DNA of 64,000 nt from Tubiluchus corallicola (taxonomy: Eukaryota; Priapulida; Priapulimorpha; Priapulimorphida; Tubiluchidae). The stretch covers positions 186,001 through 250,000 of the forward strand of contig JAQGDQ010000067.1 of assembly GCA_030141605.1 (NCBI GenBank). The letters run 5' to 3'. This document shows, in pieces, positions 28,101-43,100 of this stretch. Positions within the stretch are counted from its first letter, which is position 1; each line of letters opens with the position of its first letter. The notes under the pieces are model-generated. The model saw only the letters and a list, made by a program, of their open reading frames with translations. It was not told where the DNA came from and made no database searches. The translations under genes were made by a program, and so were the position numbers.

Positions 28101-31100
28101 GTCGAAGTTACAATAATGTCTCAGTGCTGTGATGTTTTTTATATGCTGAATTCAGTGTCGAATACAGGCCATTGCATTCAAGATGCTCTACATACTGGTT
28201 TAAAGCTGCTATACCTATTGTTTTGTTTTTTTCAAAAATATCTTGATTACATGGCACTTCCAAGTGTCTGGAAATTAACTTGTTAGCAATGTTTCACAGT
28301 TTCATAATTGGTGCGATTAAATCATCAATGCAGCCTTTCAGCAGTGTCGTTGGTGTTAGATCTAATACGCAAGATTTCGTTCCAGACTACATTATGATGG
28401 CTTTATTCTGTTCTTGAGATACTTTTGAAACTGACAAAAATTTGATTTGTTGATTCCACTGTTCATCAACGATAAACCAAGCTCTTCAGGCTAATTACTA
28501 TGCTGGGTATGCTAAGTTAGAATGTCACAATGCCCCACTTAGCAGTTTTAACTGTTTATTGTTTATAAGCACTCACCCAATAAGAAAATAGTATCAGTGG
28601 TGTTGTACAAAATAAATGAATGACACATAAATTAATGTGAGAAAAATCACATTAAATCACCTAAAATCTAAAAAAAATTATTTTGATCTATCATAAACAT
28701 TACAAAATCACAAGACAAAATCACCAATAAAAAATCAAATTATCTTTATAGTAAAAAGTATTACTCTTTAAAAGTTGAATTAATAAATTCATATTTTTAG
28801 AGAACATCAGTTACCACATAGACTTATAGTATTAAATTATAAAAATAGCCTGTACCAGGATGTGAGTGCCACCTGGTGATGAAACTAATCAGTTTTTTGC
28901 ATTCTAATCAGTTTATCTGATTGTCTATTGAGCATACTTTTTCTGGGAAATGCTCTACCTCCTTGTGTGCCAGTTTGGGCACTAGTATAGGCAATTTCTA
29001 CTATGTGCAAATTCGTCCAAGCTTCTTTTGAAGATGCTGATTGTAGTGCTGTTGATAACATCTCCAGGTAGTGAGTTTCACAGGTTTATCTCTGCGTTTC
29101 AGAAACTAAACTTATATCCAGTCTGAACTGCTTTTTATATATTCTGTACTTGTGGCCTCTTGTTATTGATGGATGGCAATCAAAGAACATTGCAGGACCC
29201 AAATCCGAAACCCCTGTGAACATTTTGTACATCTCGATTAGGCATCCGCTAGTACGTCTGTATAACTTGAGTTCCTGTAGTTTGTCCTCATATGTACTGC
29301 TGTTTATCCCAGAGACCATATTCATTGATCTCTCTTGGACTTTTTCTAGAGCTAAAATATCATTTTACGTAATGTGGGCTCCAAATTTTGCTTGCATATT
29401 CGATATGTGGTCTCACTAGGACTTTATATATTGGTATGATGATATCTCTATCCCTACTAACAATTGTTCGACAGATAGCTCCAAGTATCTGATTTGTCTT
29501 GGCAACTTTATCATTGATATGCATGCAGAATTTGAGTTGGTCGTCCACAGCAACATACAAAGTCTTGCTCAGAAGTATGCAACTTTAGAGACTACATTTC
29601 TCAAAGAGATTGGTCTATAGTTGCTGGTTACAGTTCTGGTGCCTTTCTGGTGTATAGGTGTAATGATTGGGCTCCCAATCTTCTGTATGTTTGCATCTAT
29701 CAATGATCTATGGTAGTTAGTGGCTCATTAACATACGGTGCAGCTTTAACTAGTATAGCCGGATGTAATACACATCAATTCCTATCGCAGAGTTGATATT
29801 TTATGTTTTGATGATGTGATGAATGTGTTCCTGCATATTATCAATGTCTTGTAGTGGCATGTCAGTTATTGGATCGATTGACGGTAACATTGACGCATCT
29901 TTTCTAGTAAATGAGGTGTCGAACTCCTCATTCAGGATTTCAGCCATGTATTACGGTCCATCACTAGTTCCCCATTTTGAGCTTTTATTGGTCCTGCTTG
30001 TGGTTTGCTATTGATATCGAAATTTGCATACTTCCAGAAGGATTTCACATCTGGTCTTAGCTAGCTTTAATTCATAGTTTCTTTTTGTTAATCGTATTGT
30101 TTTTGCATGTAATTAGAACGTGCATTATACGAAGGTGCTCCTCTGTGTCTAAAGTAAGCTTGTAGTTGTTATACGCCTTCTTTTTGATGAGAAGTGAATC
30201 AAGCATTTGTAGTTAAACTAAACAGGTTTTTTCTGGTTTGTGCTTTTAATCAATGGAACATTTGTTTTAAGTAGCTCATTATAACAATTGATTAGGATCT
30301 GCCAGCAGGATATTGCTGATTTATCTGAAAATTTATACTCCCATGGTACAACAGCTAATGTAGAATTGATTGCTGGATAGTTTGCATGATGAAACGGATA
30401 CTTTTTCTCAGCCACATCAGTTTACCTCGCACTTGTGTCATTCGATGACACAGTGATCAAATGTTGCAAAACTTTCTTGGACTTCAAGATTCTCTGCTAT
30501 GCAATTGTCATTAGCTAGCACAAGATCAAGTCCAGCATTTATAAAATTAGGTGTTGTAACAAATTGCTGTAAGAGAGCATTGTTTAAGACATGGAAAAAT
30601 TGGTTCAATTTAACTTCGTCAGTTAATAATGTCCAAACAGCATTTAAAGTCTCCACACAGTATAGTATTACATAAACTTCACGAATTTGTTTTAATTAGT
30701 TCAAACATTGAAAGATCATTGTTAGTAGTACTTCCTCAACTTGTAGACAGCCCTTGACCAAAATTAAAACTCCACCTCCACATCCTTAGTGCGATCACGT
30801 CTTAATGATTTATTTCCTTTAAATTCAAAAAGAGTTTGAATGGCTATAGCTGAGCCCCAAGTTTCCGTGAACAACGATTACAATTTCGATCATGTGTTAT
30901 CTTCACTAACCTATTTTTTGTGTTTGGTAGATTGTGTAACAAAACTTCTGTTCTGATGGCTGAAGGAGTAAGCTTGAAAGTTGATCATAGTGTTTTTTCC
31001 AAAGCCTCTTAAAATAGTGTCAACCTCAAACTCTGTAAAGTAATTTTACAAAAATATAACATGTCATTTTTTCAAATCATGTTTTTCAGGCACGTGATGA

Positions 31101-34100
31101 GAGAATTGATTGAGACTGAGCGTTTATACGTCACTGAATTGCAGGCAGTTGTAGAGGTAATTAGAAGTTGTTTATGTAATACTGGTTGTAAAATTCATTA
31201 GTTGTCTATAGCCCTGTTTGCACTAGGCAAAAAATACTCTACCCATCGTAGATTTTTGAGATCTAATATAAACGGACACATAGCCAAAAAGACCACTATG
31301 GGTACTGGACTTTCCATGACTACCTCCCATATGTGGTCTCAGAAGACCTGCATTACTGAGGTTTTTATAGATTCAGATGTTTAATGAAACCATCGTCTTG
31401 CGGTAAAACATACCGGACTCTGTGGCAAAAGTGTACTGCTATATCTAGCCAATTCATGCTTAGGAGAAGAGGAATGGCCCTGACATAAATAGACCAAAAG
31501 TGGCGTTTGTACATAAAGAAGGCAAAATGATTATAGCAGCCTTTCTAAACGCAGGCCCGTTGCCATTGCCTCGTACGACAGCAAGGTCGTTGAAAACCTT
31601 ACTGAAAATCATTTAAGAAATTGACGTAATGATACAACAAAATTGATAGAGTACAAGGATTTAAACCAGGCCATACTACTAACTGAAACATTGTAAGTCT
31701 TGTACCAGTTATTTAAAGAAATGGATTTAGGGACATCTAGACATTTGTATAGTTTGTGATTTCCAAAAAGCGTTTGATACTGAGTAGATAAATGGACTAA
31801 AGGGAATGACTAAGTTGAAACTATCTGATATCAAAGGCAACTTGCTAAGTGTAATTTGTAGTTTTCTAAAAATAGAAGTGTGATGACATGTCTGAAAAAT
31901 ATCGTTGCAGCATGTATAACCCCCAAGACTCAGTGCTGTCCCTTTGTTATTTATATTTAATACAGCTAACATGTTAGATGAAAAAGTTTTGATGAAAAAA
32001 ACTTAACCAAGTTTAAATACTCAGATGATGGTATATATACAGTAAGTTTATACTAAAGGCATTAGCACAGCCAAGAATAACCTAGTTAAAAGAGAATTAG
32101 CATTACATGAAGCAATGCCAAATGTGCGGGTTAATTGTTTACACCCTATGAAAGTCCACTTAGCAACTATCAGGTCTTTCTTAATTAATAAAAAATAGTG
32201 CGATGAAATATGAGAAGCGAGTTTTTGACAAATCTTTCATCTGAGACATTCATTTTTAATGAGCTGGATGTAGCAAAATATCTTAAGTACACAGTGGGGG
32301 AGATTTTATCAGTGTAGCAATATCACAAATTTGCCACATTGATAGGCCTATACCACAGCTAAAACACCTATATATACTGCTGTCACAAAATGAAGGCCAG
32401 ATCCATTTCAGTACAAAACTGAGGAAACTATACCCTGACTTCAATCATTGTAGCAATGCTACATTGCAAGCATCAGGGCATATTATATGTCATTGTAATC
32501 TGGCAAATGCTCAATTTACAGCTAATTTAAGGCAGGTTCTGCCTACAAATAACTTACATAAAATTTATCTCAAAAGGGATGAAGCTGTATGTAAGGCATA
32601 TGTAGGTATTAAAGGAATTGTACGTAAGAAGTTACTGGAAGCTATCTTACTTAGAGTGCAAAGCACCGGCGTTCCACGATAAGATTATCATGATAATAAT
32701 TAGCATAAAGCCAATTTATTCATGAAAATATATTTTAGTACATGTTTATTTTTATAGTGTGTTGTGAATATAGTAAGAGACAAGTATATTCTGATTTAAC
32801 TTCTGTTTATGTAGGTATTGTGCATGAATTAGGTATTGTGACATCATTGTAAACAGTTATTTAGTTGTAATGGAACTGCAAATATATGAGAAACAATGCA
32901 TTTATTATTTCAATAAACAGATTTAAAACAAAAAATCTTGCTCTCTCTCCTCTCTCTCTCCCTCTCTTTCTCTCTCTCCCTCCCTCCCTCTCTCTTTCTC
33001 TCTCTCTCCCCCTCCTCCCTCCCTCTCACCTCCCTCCCTCCCTTTCCTTTCCCTTTCCTTCTCGCTTTCCCTTTCCCTCCCCTCTCCCCCTCCTTCCCTC
33101 CCTTCATCCATCCACCCATCTGCCAGCCTACATTCGTCACTGTTGATAGGAACTGCAGGTTTATTTTATTTCATACATTCATACAAAAGCAAAAGCAAAA
33201 TTTACTATTTTCGCTTATTTACAGGGTTATATAAAGCAACTTTGTGATCCAGAAATGCGCACTTATGTTCCAGAACTTTTGGTGGACAAAGCAAATACGT
33301 TATTTGGAAACTTAGAGGATTTATATGAATTCCATGGCAAGTAAGGCTCACATGTTTTAATTATATAACAATCAGACAGAGATAGGGTTTAATAGTACTC
33401 ATATTAATAAAATGCCACTATGTATAGTGTCGTGAGGTTGTCGTTAAACGAAAACAAGAAGAGGACTGTTGGCAATAGCTAGTTGCATAATTGTAGATGA
33501 CATTTTTTCCACCAAGTATGAAGCTCTTCCAGAAAATTTTTTGAATTTATGCAAGTTGATTCAGAGATGGGCTGCGAAATTCATATTCAGACATATTTTT
33601 ATCTATTCATAGAAAAACTGAGAAACTATCTCTGTCCTGTCACAAATATAAAAGATTTCCATATAAAGGAATGCTACTTGGCTTGAATTTAATTAATAAA
33701 ATATCGTGCAACGATGAAAATATTTGTGATAAAAATTTGTGATGAAGAACCTGTAATGTTGTCTGTTTTGAAATTCTTCTCAGTTTCTCAGTGGGGAGTG
33801 GTCACAAATTGCTAAAAATTGGCGTTGGTTAAGAAACATTAAGTGCTCAAGCACTACCTTTCCCTACTCAAATGTTCAGAATTCAAAAACTAATTAATGA
33901 AAAATGTTCTAGCGGTTTTCTAAAAATACAAATATTTACCTACGCACACACACACACACACAACTGTTATTGAAGTAAGAGTGTAAATATACATAGCAAT
34001 AGTTAAGCTTATGTAAGCAAGGCCTGCACCCTAATGGTGAAAGCTCCGTAACATATTTTTTGGTTTATATGTTTGCGCATGTGCTTTATTGATAACAATA

Positions 34101-37100
34101 TTCGCAGATTAGGTGTTTAAAGTTTTACTATTCTTGCTAAATAAATTTTACTGATTAGAACATCGTTTTTGTTATAATGAAAATGCCTTTGCATCCACCA
34201 ATTAAGCAGAAGAGTTCTTGGGACAGCTTGTATTTAACTTCTTTATCATTTCATTCCCTGCAAACTCTTGTTAGATATGGTTGGCTGTATATCACTTTAT
34301 TGTTGTTGTTATTGATACAATTTATGACACTACAAGCTGGTATGCAGGGCCAAACAGCAAAGTTTGCCTGTTGTGTTATAGATGGGCTGAAAATATTATC
34401 ATTTAAGATGCAGAGGTGCTGTAGCCATTCAATAAAATATATGTGGCTACTATATGCAGGTGTATATACATCCTCCTCGTATCAGGTAATTATCAGTTTT
34501 CCCAGCAGTAACCCTGTTTTATTAACCAGGCTCAACATTGCTTAACTTGAGCTGCAAAGTCTACAGTGCTTCTCTAGCTGCTTCGGCAAAATGGAAGATG
34601 CACACAGCAGCCCGAAACACTTGTTTCAACAAAAAGACTTTGTTTTTCGAACGTTTGTTTTGCAAAATGCTGTTTCTTTTTTATTTTCTTCTGCTGCACA
34701 TTGATGGCAAATCAGACTCTGTTTTTGTTACATATGTTCTGTTACCATGTCCCATTTGGCTTTTGCTATTAACAAAAACATTGAATGAAACTTTACACCA
34801 GGGTTTAAGCTTCTGAAAGTTTTTTAATTCATTGTAATGTTTAACTTTGTTTTTCAGCATCTTTTTGAAGGACTTAGAAGAATGTATAAATACACCTGCT
34901 TTAGTGGGAAAATGTTTTGTTGAAAGGGTAAGTTTTATCGTAGCATATGTTTTCATTCCTGCAAGTACAGATACTTTCTAAACAAACTTCGAAACTTTAA
35001 TGTTGGCTTTTTTTAAATTTAGTGAAGACCATCTCTGAGAAACTTGAAGTTATGTGCATTGTGAACAACAAAATGTTAATTTATTTGAGTGCTAACTTTG
35101 AATTTTTAAAGAGTCACTAACATTTGTAAACATATAACATAACATGAATTTATTTGTTGTCTCTTTTTCTTTTTGTGAAATTTGACATGCTTGCACTTTT
35201 TTCTTGCACTAAAAGATTATTATTGCCATAGAAATACATCTGTAACTGTAAACACGTGTGTTCATAAATAAAACTTGAAAATGTTTTTGTACAAAAATTT
35301 AATTCACTGTAATATAAATTATTATTGTATTTTTAATTGCAGAAAGAAGATTTTTATGCAAAATATAGTCTCTATTGCCAGAATAAACCACATTCTGAAT
35401 CACTGAGAAGACAGTGTGGGGATAGTAATCCTTTCTTTAAGGTGAGCAACATTATAATAAAAAACATAACTGTGATTCTTTTCCTCTCAGGAATGTTTTT
35501 ATTGAAAGATAAATGTCAGTATGTTGTTAAAGATTTATAGTTTAACTGGACACCTGGATAGAGACATATTACTGGTTTGTGGGTGGCCCACTTGTATTTT
35601 TCTAATTTCGACGTCTCAAACATTTCAGAGGTGCCAAAACAGGCTAGGACATAAATTACCTCTTGGTGCATATCTTCTCAAGCCTGTGCAGCGAATTACT
35701 AAGTATCAGCTCTTACTAAAGGTAATAGTGCTTGCGAACATACATCATATGTATACATATATATATATATATATTAGACCATGGAATGTCTCCCTAAGGT
35801 ATGATAAAGTTATATAATTTATTATAATTGTACATAAGCTATTAAATTTTAAAACTTATACCTGTAGACTGCAAATACAACATCAGTAAATGCATCAAGA
35901 AATATTTGTTTTATACCAAAAGGACAATCCTCAGCTCACAGCAAGGCCATAGATGGACAATCTCCAGGTCTGTAGCAGGCCTAAGTGTTGTTTAAAAGAA
36001 GTGTTCTGCTACGTGCTTGGTTATGATGCCATTGATTAATTATGCTTACAGTTCAATAAGCTCAACTTTTTGTTGTTGGTTCTATCAATTCATGTAGAAT
36101 GTTTTAAAATTTGACTGATAACTAAAATCTGGTGACAATTTCTTCTAATAAAAACATTGGGTTCATTAATATTCAGTTTAACCATTAAGGTTACCAATTC
36201 AAATAAATAAATATCTGATTTGAAGAAGACTGTTTTAAATTGACTTAACTGCATTTGTAATTTGTGATTTCTGCATTGATCATTGAATTTTGATGAAGTA
36301 AGTGATTAAGTATGATAGATTTTTTTAGTTATTAATGTCTTAATTTCTTCACTGCCATGTATGTGTGCAAGCTGTATACTACAGATTTTATTACTTTTGG
36401 GTACTGTTGTTTATTGTGAATTTAAACACTCTCATGCCCCAAAAAGATTTACATACATTCACTAAAAGAAAAACACATACATTTTGGCACATGATGAATT
36501 CGTTTAGAATTTATAATGCAGAACATAATATTACTATATAAACAACAAAATAAAGTTTCTGCTGCTATGAAAAAATAAAGAAATAAATGTGGTTACTTTT
36601 AGTACACTGAAAATGGCTGCCAAGCAAGATGGCTGCAAAAATATATTACTAGCTACGTTAGTACCTTCTATTTTATAGCAGTTACAATGTATACACAGTT
36701 GAAAAGCTAACTCTTGGATACACAAAACTCATTCATTCATTCATTGTCCATTCGTTCATTAGGCTTATACACTGTATACATATATATATATGTGTGTGTG
36801 TATGTGTATGTAGAAAATCAGAATCCACATGATCTATAAGAAACTGCCCGGGTGGGATTTAGATAAGAAAATCATGTACACATACCGAAATAGGCTACTA
36901 AGAAATTTGACTTATCTAAGCCTAAAATAAAAATATATTGGTCCTGATAACATTTTTAAATATAAATATGTGTAATTATAAATATTAAATATAATATTTA
37001 ATATTATATTATTATTATTATTATTATTATTAAATATTAAATATAAATATATACAAATATAAATATAAATATATAAACACATCTTATAAATGTGTGCAAA

Positions 37101-40100
37101 AGCTCAAAAAATGCATAGACCTTTATTCAAGAACAATAATTTCTTTACAAATTATTTTATTTGTAAGATTTATTTGTGTGGGTATGCAACAAAACCCCGA
37201 GATTATCAAATTTTTAACTTTTATTGTTCCTAAAATCTCTAAAATATATAAAATGGCAATATTTCACCTGACACAGAACTTATAGTCGAAGCCGCACACA
37301 AGTGTGGTGTTTTTACTATATCGCCCAGGAAACAAGATCACACTTCATTTATTAATGTTCTGCGAATTCTTCTCGGCCCTGCTGCAGCTGTTCTAGTGAC
37401 AAAATACAGAGCACCAGAATTTGTGCAGAGCATAAGACAGTAATGTACATCAAGTAGACTCGGGTAGTACAAATGTAGGATGCAATAGCAAGTCATTGAG
37501 GCAGTGAAGGGGTTAATACGAAATCAGTATTTCACCTGTATGTTTACACGTTTGAAAGGTATGAAGTATGAAGAATGTTGAAGAAGAACATTTACAAGTA
37601 ACAAATAGCTTGTTTTGTACATAAAAAATACTTAACTGTGTGCTTGCAAACCAAAAGCATCCATAAGTCAACATAGTTAAAACTGCGTTATGATGCTTCA
37701 AAGTAGACTGCACCAAAATTTTGGTCTAATGTTAATTTTTCATTTTATATAAAAACAAGCGCTAATATATGTCCAAAAAATAATAAAAATTTAATTTTAT
37801 AACCCGTGCCCATTTCTCTGCCTAGAAACTAGTACTGCAATTGCAAAAAACTTGTATTTTCAAACTCCGGCAGTAGCTCGTGGAAGCATTCATTTTGCTT
37901 CAGATTTTTTCTGTTGTCAAACCCAAAGCTTCGTCAAGAAGAACTGGATTTAAACATAACTTCAATGTGCTCTTACAAAGTCCATAGCAACCACACTTTT
38001 GTACGGTTCCTAAGTGTTTTGTGGAGACGCTACAAAAAAAAACACTGGCTGACGTTAACAGCAATTTCCTCAAGATTTATGTTTTTCACTGCATAAACTA
38101 CACCTCAACTTCAACGTGGATTATCTGAGCTTAGAAATAACATAGAGCAATGAGCTTGGTATCAAAATGATCCTCGTGAAATGGAGATTCGGGGTATGTG
38201 AATAACTAGAAAACATTAATCACTGACTATGGACCATTTTGCTATGCAGTCACACATTGTAAGTTCATTCATATTTACTTACAGGAGATGCTAAAATATA
38301 CTGATAATGAAGTAGGTCATGCAGAAATAGAAGAGGCATTGGATACGATGTTAGAAGTTTTAAGATATCTTAATGATGTTATGCACCAAGCAGCTATAAC
38401 AGGATTTTTGGTACGTAATTTATAGTTAGCTGTTATATTAATGAAAAAATCCCACAATTAAGAAATATTATGTTTCATACTACCACTCTTAAGAATCTTC
38501 GGCTGAAAGGAAAAAAGAAAAAAGACCACTTGAAATTACTAATATTACTTTTAGATAGTTTTTTAATATTATTTACTCATTAAGATATCTCACTAAAAAT
38601 GATCACATGGGAAAAACACAGTAGCACAGCAAGTAAAAAACGCAGAACTATAAAATCATTGGCCACAATCATGTAATATGTTTCTTTTGTATCTCACTCT
38701 ACATTCTGTGACTATAGTCAGTGATTTTGTTTTTATGGTGCATTTTTAATTTGCTGTACTTCTGTGTTTTCCTATGTCCTTTTTAGTGTGTTCTATTGTG
38801 CATTAAAAATGCCTTTTTTTCAACCTCCCTCTACATTGTGATGGTTCTATCCGTTACAAAGCCATTGCATATCAGCACTCCATAGTAGCTATAAGTAGCT
38901 GGTGTGGAATGGCCTGGTGTGGTCATTTGGCAGACAGATGGGCATATTTACCACTTATGCACCTGTTCAGCAATAATCAGCATGAGGAATGCAGAAAGAG
39001 ATTCTGGCTAGTTCTCACTTTAATTTTACATTTTTGAGTCAATTTCTCCACAACAACATCTGCAATATGGTTTGACTGATCCACATTTGATCCCTGCACC
39101 TCTTTGCCGCCTCCAGAACATTATGCTAACATTATAAAAAACTTTCACAAAAAAATTAGTACTAGTTATTTTGTGATCATTTTTTCACCTCAAGATAAAC
39201 TATAGCCATAGTTATTAGTGTCTCTTGTTTGTTTAATAGTTAAATGCTTTCCTCAACTGTGAGATTCTTTTCATTAACTCATTCATGACTTTGAATATTT
39301 GGGTGGTAGATCATCAAATAAAACAGCCCATAGTGGCCTAACTGTATGAGATACAAACCTATATATTTTCTCAAAGAGAATTAAATTTTCTTTCTAGCAC
39401 TCTAATCTTAATGTTTAGATTTTCTCTGCTCCCCAGTAATCAACAGTATAATTCAAAAAATTTGCAAAAATTTCACAGAATTTTCATTTCAAAGTCTTCT
39501 AGATTCCAAGTTATAGCCTGTGTCTAAAACTGTTCAATGTAAAAACTTTTGTGCATTCATTTCTGCATGAACTTTTGCAAAGAAGTTTAGTTTAGTTTAT
39601 TCCATTTGCCATGATAAAATAATACATAAATATGGTGAAAATACAAAATGCCAAATTAAAAGAAAACAAGCATGTGAATAATAAAGTTAATTAATAGATT
39701 ATTAGGACTTCCAAAAAGAAAAGTTGTAACGGTCAGGCCGAATATGGCGAACAGAAAGGAAAGTGTAGGTGCAAGAATAAAAGGTGGTTAATGGGAGGAA
39801 AAGGAGTATGAAAAGTGAAAGGATATGAAGATGTAATATGAAAGTGAAAAAAAAAATAAAAATAAAAAATATATTTACAGGAGGATGACATAAGAATGTA
39901 ATAAATGTAAATAAATCAGCTAGGCAAACACAATCACAAATGGTGAGAGGAATCAGATTATGTCCACCCACCTACAATTTTTCTTTTATTTCTTCCTGTT
40001 GTGGAGTATAGTCCATTCTTGTTCTTCTTTAAGTGTGATATGAAACATTACAGATTATAAATGTTCGGATTATGGTCCATGATAAAGAGTTTAAGGCTTT

Positions 40101-43100
40101 TTATATTTATAAATACTATGTTCTGATTTTATATGATTAGGGAGCTAGTTCCAAATTGATGGCCCAGCAATGGAAATGAAATGCTTAGCAACATTCATGC
40201 AGATGCATGGAAGAAAGTATTGATTAAATCATGTATTATGAAATCTTGCATCCAGTTTGATAGGATTTTTGAAGAATTTGAGTAATAATTCGCTATTTGT
40301 TTTATACATAAAAGTCGCAATATTATGAAACGCTATGTTATCAGACAAGATATTACATTATTTAAAGAAAGAGTGAATTTATTTAATCCAAAATATAAAC
40401 AAAGAAATTTTCTTTGAAGACGACTTAAAGGGGTAAGATATGTCATGTATGTAGCTCCCCAAAGGGAACTAACATAATTTAAATAAGGATAGATTAAAGA
40501 ATAACAAAGAGTAAGTAAATGTGATTTGGACAATTTGTATTTAATATGGAACATAATATTTTTCGCTATTTTTAGACTAATTATTTTTCTATGAAAGTTC
40601 CAGTCAAGATGTTCATGCAGAACTACACTTAAAAATCTGGCAAACTGAACATATTCTATAGGAAGTCCATCAATATAAAGACTAGAATTCAAAGGAATCG
40701 GTTTATTTTTAGAGCAAAATAGAATGTACTTTGTTTTAGTGGGATTAAGAGATAATTTGTTCGCTCTAAACCAGTTAGAAATGTCTTTTAAAATGTTATT
40801 TATGTTAGTAATGCTGAAGTGATTGAAATTGAAAGAGTGTGGTGTCATCAGCGAACTGAATAATATTTGGACAAGTGAAAATGTTTTTTATATGATAAAA
40901 AATAAATAATCAAAAATAAAAGTGGTCCTAAAGCAGAACTCTGAGGAACACCACAATTTACACAGAGCTCGGTTCAAGTATATTTATTACATCTGACACA
41001 CTGCTTATGATTGTCAAGATTGTAGGAAAGCATTTGTTATTTTCTCTTTCATGGCATCCTGGCTTCCTACTGTCTTGCTTGATTTGTAGATGATTGTTTT
41101 AGTTCACAAAAATTGGTAGTACTCAAAATATAACGATAAAAGAAAGTTTAATCATTTATAAAACACAAAATTATAAAAATAAAGATGAAAGCAATGACAC
41201 AATCATGTTCTCCACTTGTTTTCTACTTAACAGATTGCCTACTACTATGTTTCTACGCGTCATAAAATAGTTCCTCGCAAGTCACTTGCGACAAAGATAG
41301 CTACTTACCCAGTCAAGTATTCAAATCACTCTAAATCTAAGTTTGTACATTTGACAGCTGTTCAAACGCGCTAAGATATTACGAAATATGTACAGCAGAG
41401 GAATGCAAACTGTGGCCCACGGGCCCGCGAGGAGGTTTGTCAACCTAATGAAAATGCGGCCCGTGCGATAAATTGAGTGTATTAAGCTGAAGTCCACGCC
41501 ACGATCGCAACAATAGTGCGGGTAGTTTTTTTCACTAGCTCGGGTGGCATTAACCCTTTACAAAACGATTGTCACTGAATGTCACTGTCGGACATGACGA
41601 AATTCCACGTTGCTCACTTGGACCACAAAAAAGCTGTAATCACAGAACACAACAAACTATCACTGAACCTGCCACTGAAAATCCAAAAATTAAAATCTGG
41701 CAAAAGCACTGGCATTTATTATATCCCAAATGAAATGATTAAGTAGCAATAGATATACTTGCCAGGCCCTTAACTAAGCTGATGAATTTAATACTGGAAA
41801 AAGGCAAATATCCAGAGAACTAAGGGCATTTTAAGTCCCATATTTAAACGCGGAACACTAGATGATCCTAAGATTACCATGGAATCTCAGTAGCCTCATG
41901 TCTTGGCAAAGTTTTTGATTCAACCATTAATGAACGACTAGCAAAATTTCTTGAAAAATCTGGTATTGTAAAATAGTTTTCTTGCATGTAATAGTGTAGT
42001 AGCAATGATGTGCGCAGATCGGGTGCAAAAAGATCGTTATTAGGTCCTACTGTACTTGGGTTCTTGACCAAACTGCATGTGGCCCGCAGGAATTGCGGGA
42101 AAGTTTAATGTGGCCCGGCTAGTCAGGTAATTTGCACACCCCTGGTGTACAGGAATGCAACACTTTCTGCTGATGAGTCTGCTGTGCGCTGGCTATTGAA
42201 TCTGTGAAGATGTAAAATAGCTCAATCTTTTAGGCATTCTCTGTAAAGGTGATCACTTTTAATATTTGATTCGTGTGCTTTTGCAGGGGTCATTGAAGGA
42301 ACTGGGTCGCCTTCTCACACAAGGACCAGTGAACATGTGGAGAGAAAACAAAAAAGACAGAATCAAGGACCTTCGGTTTAAGCCGATGATGCGCCATCTT
42401 TTCTTGTATGAACGTGCAATTTTGTTCTGCAAGAAGAGGGATGATACACGGGGAGCAGAGAAAATTTCATACAGCTATAAATTTCAGAAAGAGGTATAGA
42501 TGAGTAGCAACAATAAGTATTTTAAGTCACAAACTCAAAACAAAGTAGAAATTCTGCTTTTATGGGAATGTAAATATTTAATAATTTTCTTTAGCATTAA
42601 CTTGATGCATGACTTTTTCTGACAATTTATTATCAAGTAGACTTCAAATTTTTGGTTTTAGAAAGTAGTCGCTTCTCTCGGCTACTTGTTAAAGTTTGAC
42701 CATCTTAGAATATCTTGTACAACCTAAGCATCACCACAGTAATTACTGACTAATTACATTATTTATGTACAGTGTGCTCTTGCCTATAAATTCGTCTCTG
42801 TATTAAGTGGAAATTCTCCTCTTACGTAACTTTAAACATATTGTATGACTTCCATATAAAAGCAAAACAAGTAAATTTTGATGCAGCAGTTTCCGTCTTT
42901 GAAGTAATGTAAGTGTAATCAAAACATGCCGGCTGCAAGAAAAATTTGACATTACTCAGCAGGTTTATTCCCTGAATTTAACAGTTTAACTGGTGCCTGA
43001 GAAGCTAATGAAAAAATTATAGCCAGACTACAAGCAGAAGATCCAGTTATGTGCATGCCACATTGTATTTGAGCTTGTTTCTGCCACAAATTTAGTTTAC

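Noticed and set aside
32886-33234. Four overlapping frames rich in Ser/Leu/Pro or Arg/Glu/Gly
   Set aside because: Artefacts of the polypyrimidine tract.
34177-34545. 122-codon + frame with a Leu-rich hydrophobic stretch
   Set aside because: No similarity, no matching splice phase with the neighbouring DH exons, and no promoter signal; likely a chance frame.
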